A stretch of 64,000 nucleotides of DNA from positions 3,534,001 to 3,598,000 of the forward strand of contig NC_014844.1 of NCBI RefSeq assembly GCF_000176915.2. The letters are read 5' to 3'. Within the stretch, counting starts at the first letter, position 1. The number at the start of each line of letters is the position of its first letter. Made by a program: the position numbers and the translations under genes. Source of the DNA: Pseudodesulfovibrio aespoeensis Aspo-2 (GTDB taxonomy: Bacteria > Desulfobacterota > Desulfovibrionia > Desulfovibrionales > Desulfovibrionaceae). Shown piece by piece: positions 59,414 through 64,000 of the stretch. The notes under the pieces are model-generated. The model had not been told where the DNA came from and did no database searches. It worked only from the letters and a program-made list of their open reading frames with translations.

Positions 59414-60302
59414 CATGCTCAACAGGCGACTTGACACATTGCAGGAGCGCTCGTTTTCGACCCAGTATTACAAGAACACCCGCTACGCCGCCCAGCGGTT
59501 GCTCAAGCACTTCGGCGATGTGCCGTGCAGCACCATTACCAGCAGAATGGCTGACGATTACTTGCTGTCCCGGTCCAGGTCGTCGACGCCCCTGGCGGCC
59601 AATGCCGACCTGCTGCTCCTGCGGGCGACATTCGCCTGGGCCATGAAAAGGGGACAGCGGTTCATCGCCGACAACCCCTTTGCCGGGCTGGAATCGTTTC
59701 CAAGCCATTTGGCCGAGAAGAAGAGGCGGACACCGGATTCCCAGACTCTGGACCGGATCATCGCGGCGGCCAAACCTGAAGACCAACCATACCTGTGGGT
59801 GATCCGCGAGACCCTGGCCCGAAGCGTCGAGGTGCATCGGTTGAAATGGAAGCGGGTCAACTTCGAGGACCGGTACGTGGAGTTGAAGACCTTCAAGAAC
59901 AAGGACCGAAAGCCCGTGCTCCGGCAGGTGCCGATGACCGACAAGCTGTACGAGGTGCTCAGTGAACTGTATGCCAGGCGCGACCCAGAAAAGGAATGGG
60001 TGTTCTGGTGCCGCAGCTACAGCCACAAGCTGAAACGGATGGTGGACGGGCCCTACACCAAGGGCCGCTACACCATGCTCAAGACGGCGTGCAGGAAGGC
60101 CGGTGTCGGCTACTATTCGTTCCATCGCTTCCGGGCATCGGGTGCTTCGGTGATGGACAACAACGGCGCGCTCATCTCGGGCATTCAGCATCTGCTGGGG
60201 CATGCCGACCGACGGAGCACCGAGATCTATCTGGAAAAGCTGCGGAACGTGGAACGGGACGCCATGGCAATCTATGAAGCGCAAAGCCGCCGGGTTGCCT
60301 GA
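59235..60302 (+). CDS. Tyrosine recombinase, phage integrase family (second)
   Basis: 355 residues from ATG 59235 with GGAGGG upstream. An AP2-like N-terminal arm (SKAGKGFRYDFMVKGKRYTKAWFRTKREAQ) leads into a core-binding domain, then the catalytic set: Arg in RETLARSVEVHRLKW near 197, Lys near 238, HRFRASGASVM near 305, LLGHADRRSTEIYLEK near 328 with the Tyr. It is the lambda-integrase type with a tyrosine recombinase order unlike the first recombinase. It starts in the +1 frame relative to the excisionase-like ORF. Confidence 0.92.
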   Translation: MTIYSKAGKGFRYDFMVKGKRYTKAWFRTKREAQAAQAQRKKEVAKADKMAERNDMGLLDMLNRRLDTLQERSFSTQYYKNTRYAAQRLLKHFGDVPCSTITSRMADDYLLSRSRSSTPLAANADLLLLRATFAWAMKRGQRFIADNPFAGLESFPSHLAEKKRRTPDSQTLDRIIAAAKPEDQPYLWVIRETLARSVEVHRLKWKRVNFEDRYVELKTFKNKDRKPVLRQVPMTDKLYEVLSELYARRDPEKEWVFWCRSYSHKLKRMVDGPYTKGRYTMLKTACRKAGVGYYSFHRFRASGASVMDNNGALISGIQHLLGHADRRSTEIYLEKLRNVERDAMAIYEAQSRRVA

Positions 60303-60334
60303 CGGATTCACACACGGTAGTCACACACAAAGAT

Positions 60335-60368
60335 CAACGGGCTGCGACCAATCGGTCGCAACCCGTTG
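60335..60368 (+). terminator. Hairpin after the second recombinase
   Basis: CAACGGG and CCCGTTG plus TGCGACC/GGTCGCA form a 14-bp stem with one mismatch and an AATC loop. GAAAAC follows, so a T run is lacking on the plus strand; it may be a terminator or part of the attachment site. Confidence 0.5.
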
Positions 60369-60442
60369 AAAACAGAAGGCAAGAGCCGATAGTCCCACAC
60401 AAGGTGGCGGCTATTCCCAAAAGTTTTCCCCCCCGGAATCTC

Positions 60443-61600
60443 TCACCCCAACCCAACCAGCTCTTCCAAATTCCGGGCGGTGGCAGCGGCGCCGTCGAGG
60501 TTGAGGGGTGTGGCTGTGGTGGTGCGTGTCAGGGCTTGGGTGATGCGTGTGGCGAGTCGGGCGGGATCGAGGTCGGCCGGGGCCAGCAGCCCGACAGCGT
60601 GGCGTTGTTCGAGGCGGCTGGTGCGCATGGCTTGTTCGCGGTTTTGGGTGAAGGGGAGGATGAGGCCGTAGGTGTTGGCGGCCAGGAGGTTCATGGTGGT
60701 GTTGTAGCCGCCGAGCGACAGGGAGAGGTTGGCCGCGTCGAGGTAGGCGGGGAAGCGGCTGGTGAAGCGGCGGACGGTGATGTGCGGATGGTTGGCGGCC
60801 AGGGCCTGGCAGCGGGCATGGTCGGCGTCCGGGGCGTAGGGGCCGGTGAAGGCCATGAGGGCATGGGGGTGCGTTTCGGCCAGGATTATGGAGGAGTGAA
60901 TGGCAGCGCGGATGAGTTCGTTGCCCACCTGGCCGCCGCCTGCGCTGGCGACTATGAGCGGGGTGTCGAGGCCGAGTTCGTGGCGCAGGGCGGTGCCTGC
61001 GCCGGGAGCGGACCGGGCGGCCACGTAGCCGGTGTAGCGCACGGGCGGGGCGATGTCGGCCATAGCGGGAAAGGTTTCGTCCAGGGTGACAAGGGTCGGG
61101 TCGGCGTGGACCAGGACGAGGTCGAAGTGGGGGTTGAGCATGTCGAGCACGCGGCGGGCGTATTTGGCGGGATCAGGCTTTTCCACCAGGATGTCGCGCA
61201 GGCTGCATGCGGTCTTGCAGCGTCCCCACTCCCCTGCCCTGACGCCTTTGAGGATGGGCAGCAGCTCGAAGCGGAAGGCGCGGCGGCCAAAGGGGAAAAG
61301 CTCGACCAGCAGGATGTCGGGCCGGTACTGGGCCATGACGGCGCGAAAGCGGTCGAGTCGGCGGGCGCGCACCTCGTCGAGGGAAAGGCCGGGTTCCATA
61401 GGAATGAAGGTCTTGAAGTCCGGGGACATCATCAGGCCGGGCAACCGCTCGTGGACCATGTTGGCCAGGGGCTCGAAATCGATCTCAGCCCCGCCCGTGA
61501 CCATGACCACCTCGTGGTTGGCCAGGGCGCGGACGATCTCCAGGGAGCGGAAGACGTGGCCCACGCCGAGCACGTGCTGGCAGTAGAAAAGAACGCGCAT
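60443..61600 (-). CDS. Glycosyltransferase, MurG/GT28-like
   Basis: 385 residues from ATG 61600, which shares one base with the stop of the phosphatase gene (TGATG). The N-terminal MRVLFYCQHVLGVGHVFRSLEI and the C-terminal SLSLGGYNTTMNLLAANTYGLILPF with an HGG/GGYNTT loop are those of GT-B enzymes related to MurG and related lipid glycosyltransferases. It is the last gene of a three-gene operon with a histidine phosphatase and a GT4. Substrate unknown, probably a cell-surface glycan. Confidence 0.82.
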   Translation of the reverse strand: MRVLFYCQHVLGVGHVFRSLEIVRALANHEVVMVTGGAEIDFEPLANMVHERLPGLMMSPDFKTFIPMEPGLSLDEVRARRLDRFRAVMAQYRPDILLVELFPFGRRAFRFELLPILKGVRAGEWGRCKTACSLRDILVEKPDPAKYARRVLDMLNPHFDLVLVHADPTLVTLDETFPAMADIAPPVRYTGYVAARSAPGAGTALRHELGLDTPLIVASAGGGQVGNELIRAAIHSSIILAETHPHALMAFTGPYAPDADHARCQALAANHPHITVRRFTSRFPAYLDAANLSLSLGGYNTTMNLLAANTYGLILPFTQNREQAMRTSRLEQRHAVGLLAPADLDPARLATRITQALTRTTTATPLNLDGAAATARNLEELVGLG

Positions 61601-62292
61601 CAACGCTCCTGACGTTCCAGTTCTCCCTTGTCCGGATTAAGCGGGTCCGGCTCGGGGATGTCCAGCGCGGCCAGATCCCGGACCGCAGCGGCCAATGCGT
61701 CGAACTCCAGATTCAACTGGGCCGGGGCCAGCTCGTTGTCCAGGCATTCGATGCGGTGCAGCCGGTATGGCTTGATGGGCCGGGGATCGCCGGGCAGGTA
61801 GTCCAGGCCGGACAGGGCATAGGCCAGACACTTGAGCACCCCGTGGTGGGTGACGACCAGGACCGAGGCGCGGGGATGGGCGGCGGCGAACCCGATCAGG
61901 GCGTCGCAGGCGCGCATGAGCACGCTGTCCCGGCTCTCGCCGCCGGGCGGAGTAAAGGCGAAGCCCCGTTTTTCCTGGGCCTTGACTGCACTGCGCAGTT
62001 CCTTGAGTTCGGCCTTGGTCAGGCCGGTCCACTGGCCCCAGTCCTGCTCGACCAGTCCAGGGTCAGTGTGCAGGGGCAGGCCAAGGTGCGCATTGAGGAT
62101 TTGGGCGGTTTCCACGGCCCGGCCCAGGGGGCTGGTCAGAATCATGTCGAACGTGCCTTCAGGGAGCGATTGCGCCCAGTTGCGGGCCATCCCGCACCCC
62201 TCCTCGGACAAGGCGGTATCAGTCTGCCCCTGGATGCGCGACTGGACGTTCCAGTCGGTCCGTGCGTGGCGCAGGCAGTAAAAAGTGGTCAT
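61600..62292 (-). CDS. Histidine phosphatase family protein (phosphoglycerate mutase-like)
   Basis: 230 residues. The catalytic motif is LRHARTDWN (RHG written as RHA) near 7-15, with the phosphate-pocket arginine and the later histidine in VVTHHGVLK near 150, and the EQDWGQWTGL region near 85. The fold and spacing fit a 2,3-bisphosphoglycerate mutase-like phosphatase, though the second-glycine change could alter turnover. It overlaps the GT28 gene by 1 base and the GT4 gene by 1 base, so the three are translated together; it may remove phosphate from a glycan or sugar. Confidence 0.85.
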   Translation of the reverse strand: MTTFYCLRHARTDWNVQSRIQGQTDTALSEEGCGMARNWAQSLPEGTFDMILTSPLGRAVETAQILNAHLGLPLHTDPGLVEQDWGQWTGLTKAELKELRSAVKAQEKRGFAFTPPGGESRDSVLMRACDALIGFAAAHPRASVLVVTHHGVLKCLAYALSGLDYLPGDPRPIKPYRLHRIECLDNELAPAQLNLEFDALAAAVRDLAALDIPEPDPLNPDKGELERQER

Positions 62293-63443
62293 CAGCCCTG
62301 TCTCCTTGTTGTGACGATGCGCTCCATGGTCCGGGCCATGTCGAGGTAATTGATGGGCGCGCTGTGGCTGCGGGCCACGTGGTCCACGGCCTGGACGCCG
62401 AGCCGCAGGCGCAGTTCGCGGTCCACGACCAGCCGCTCCACGGCCTGGGCAAAGGCGGTTTCATCGGCAGGCGTGATCAGGCCGGACACCTCGTGGGCCA
62501 CCACGTGGGGCGCGCCCTCGTCGTCCGTGGCCACCACGGGCAGGCCGCACTGCTGGGCCTCCAGGTAGACCATGCCCACGCTCTCCTTCAGGCCGGGGAA
62601 GGCGAACAGGTCGCCCGCGCTGAACACCCCGGAGAGATCGCTCCGGTCCACCATGCCGAGGAAACGGACCTGCTCGCCCAGTGCGGCCCGGGCCTGGGTT
62701 TCGAGCCCGGCGCGCATGGGGCCGTCGCCCGCCAGCACGAGGCGCACGTCGCACCCCCTGGCCGCCAGACCGGCGCAGGCGCGGATGGTCCACTCCACCC
62801 CAACGGTCTTGACCCCTGGCCGCATCATGGCCGCCGAGACCACCACCACCGAGTCGCCCGCGCCCCACTGGCCGCGCAGCCGCTGCCGGGCCGCCCCGTC
62901 GCGGGCGAAGAGGCCGTCGGGCAGGCCGGGCCGGACATAGGAGTAGCGGTCGCCGGGCAGAAAATTGGCGCATCCTGCCAGATCGTTGACCCGATTGCAA
63001 AAGACGTGATCAGCCCGCTCCATGGCCCGCCTGTTGAGCACATAGCCCGGCCAGGACGAGACCCGTCTGGCCCGGTTGTGGGCATGAGAGGCCTGAAAGA
63101 GAAAATAGGGAATGGAGAGCCGCGCCACGGCCAGGGGGCCAAGGGCATCGGGCACCTTGTAGTAGGTTCCGCAGGTGAGCCAGCAGTCTGCGCCGCGCGC
63201 CGCCTCGACCATGTGGCCCAGGGTCACGAGCGCGCCGGGCCAGCGGTCCGGCCTCCAGTAGATTTCCTTGGCCGGAAAAAACGGCACGGGCAGGATCTCG
63301 TGACCATACCCGGCCAGGGTCTGGAGCAGGTCGCGGGCAATGGTCACATCGCCCGAAACGCTCGGATGATGGACAGGCTTGAACGGGGTGCAATAGGCTA
63401 TCTTCAACAGGTGCTCGCTGGTTGCGATGTGTCGCTGGGACAC
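62292..63443 (-). CDS. Glycosyltransferase family 4
   Basis: 383 residues from GTG 63443; a later TTG (near 63410) is a possible alternative. The C-terminal GT-B half has VLAGDGPMRAGLE near 245 and a segment FPGLKESVGMVYLEAQQCGLPVVATDDEGAPHV with the EX7E-type motif. The N-terminal half reads KIAYCTPFKPVHHPSVSGDVTIARDLL. It opens the three-gene operon. It is not closely related to the GT-B enzyme downstream. Acceptor unknown. Confidence 0.85.
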   Translation of the reverse strand: MSQRHIATSEHLLKIAYCTPFKPVHHPSVSGDVTIARDLLQTLAGYGHEILPVPFFPAKEIYWRPDRWPGALVTLGHMVEAARGADCWLTCGTYYKVPDALGPLAVARLSIPYFLFQASHAHNRARRVSSWPGYVLNRRAMERADHVFCNRVNDLAGCANFLPGDRYSYVRPGLPDGLFARDGAARQRLRGQWGAGDSVVVVSAAMMRPGVKTVGVEWTIRACAGLAARGCDVRLVLAGDGPMRAGLETQARAALGEQVRFLGMVDRSDLSGVFSAGDLFAFPGLKESVGMVYLEAQQCGLPVVATDDEGAPHVVAHEVSGLITPADETAFAQAVERLVVDRELRLRLGVQAVDHVARSHSAPINYLDMARTMERIVTTRRQG

Positions 63444-63502
63444 CCTTACACCAAAGCAGGGGCGCGTCCAAGGGGTACGGCTCTCGCCTGCTCGGAGCGG
63501 AA

Positions 63503-64000
63503 TCAGGGCGACGGGGGCAGGGTGAAGATGAAGACTGACCCCTGACCGGGCGTGCTCTGTGCCGTGAGGGTGCCGCCGTATCGTCCGACAATGCGGCGGC
63601 AGATGGCAAGACCCATGCCGCTGCCGCGCATGTCGTGGCCGTTGGTGGTGTCGCCCCTGACCTGATAGAAGGTCTCGAAGACGCGGGCCAGATGCTCCGG
63701 CGGAATGCCCACCCCGGTATCGGACACCGCGACCCTGAGCCAGCCCTGGTCCGTGGCCGAGGCCGAGAGACGGACCGTGCCCCGGCTGGTGAACTTGGCC
63801 CCGTTGCCCACCAGATTGCCGAGCACCTGGAGCAGCCGGTCCGGGTCTGCCGTGATCCTGGGCAGCGGCCCGGCCACATCGATCTCGAAGGTCACGGCAG
63901 GATCGGTGAAATAGCCGCGCAGGACCGGGACGGCCCGCTCGATGAGCGGGGCCGGATCAAGGGGGGCGTCGTTCCAGATGGCCCCGCCCGATTCGAGCTT
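63503..64000 (-). CDS. Sensor histidine kinase, C-terminal part (partial at window end)
   Basis: 166 codons, continuing in frame past base 64000. It contains the HATPase_c domain: N box LQVLGNLVGNGAKFT, G1 DTGVGIP, the lid with FETFYQVRGDTTNGHDMRGSG and G2 GSGMGLAIC, so the ATP-binding part of a two-component kinase is complete; the His phosphorylation site and sensor are outside the window. The first visible codons (KLESGGAIWNDAPLDPAPLIERA) sit in the linker after the H box. Its response regulator is not in the window. Confidence 0.9.
   Translation of the reverse strand, partial: KLESGGAIWNDAPLDPAPLIERAVPVLRGYFTDPAVTFEIDVAGPLPRITADPDRLLQVLGNLVGNGAKFTSRGTVRLSASATDQGWLRVAVSDTGVGIPPEHLARVFETFYQVRGDTTNGHDMRGSGMGLAICRRIVGRYGGTLTAQSTPGQGSVFIFTLPPSP

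Larger units (their letters stand above)
53217..60400. mobile_element. Second mobile region with two tyrosine recombinases and a GHKL/DUF3883 protein
   Basis: Bounded on the left by the 120-bp repeat and on the right by the hairpin after the second recombinase. It holds only a large ATPase/nuclease-like gene, two recombinases, an excisionase-like ORF and several long hairpins, with GC below the flanking core genes in much of it. The exact ends and attachment sites are not visible, so the limits are approximate. Confidence 0.5.

Noticed and set aside
1-64000. CRISPR arrays
   Set aside because: I found no regularly spaced direct repeats of 23-40 bases and no cas genes.

Overview
The window is a GC-rich (mostly about 65%) chromosomal segment of an anaerobic bacterium. 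Gene content points to a sulfate-reducing desulfobacterote of the Desulfovibrionaceae (Desulfovibrio / Pseudodesulfovibrio type): a YdhY/YdhV-like ferredoxin plus tungsten aldehyde oxidoreductase pair, rubrerythrin with strong terminators, a 2-Cys peroxiredoxin, a DUF115/Maf-like protein, a geranylgeranyl-reductase family protein, DUF362 ferredoxin and GGDEF/MCP sensors. The genus is an inference from family content, not from a marker gene.

Layout. 1-8.3 kb is core: end of an alpha-2-macroglobulin gene, pbpC, a diguanylate cyclase, a glycosyltransferase and the ferredoxin/AOR operon. A tRNA-Phe gene (8441-8516) is followed by a lower-GC island (about 8.5-16.7 kb) with decayed ABC-transporter and IS3 fragments and a tightly coupled eight-gene minus-strand operon for a modified CDP-6-deoxyhexose (rfbF, rfbG, epimerase, two C-methyltransferase-type genes, a CmcI-like methyltransferase, an SDR and a family-2 glycosyltransferase). 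An 11-bp copy of the tRNA 3' end sits at the far side (16731-16741), followed by a complete ISAs1-family element (16815-18103).

18.1-40.2 kb is core: NAD synthetase, DUF115 protein, geranylgeranyl reductase-like protein, peroxiredoxin, M16C peptidase, glutamine synthetase, a small polysaccharide operon with a universal stress protein, DUF362 ferredoxin, chemoreceptor, MscS channel, HAD phosphatase/endonuclease IV pair, an RRM protein and a LysE exporter. 40.3-42.6 kb is a small AT-rich patch with an intact IS1595-family element (perfect 8-bp target duplication), a CD3324-like protein and a methyltransferase. 42.7-52.5 kb returns to core: yifB, two exported proteins, a MerR-like protein, and a striking unit in which rubrerythrin is bracketed by two paralogous LysR genes, each divergent from a very short hydrophobic-tailed ORF; then asparagine synthetase.

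52.5-60.4 kb is a second mobile region. It carries an 1118-residue protein with an N-terminal sacsin/NO VEIN-type GHKL ATPase and a C-terminal DUF3883 nuclease-like domain (a candidate defence gene), two different tyrosine recombinases, an excisionase-like ORF and a cluster of long hairpins. A diverged 120-bp sequence in its left part aligns without gaps to one at the edge of the first island. 60.4-63.4 kb is a glycosyltransferase / histidine phosphatase operon, and the window ends inside a sensor histidine kinase gene.
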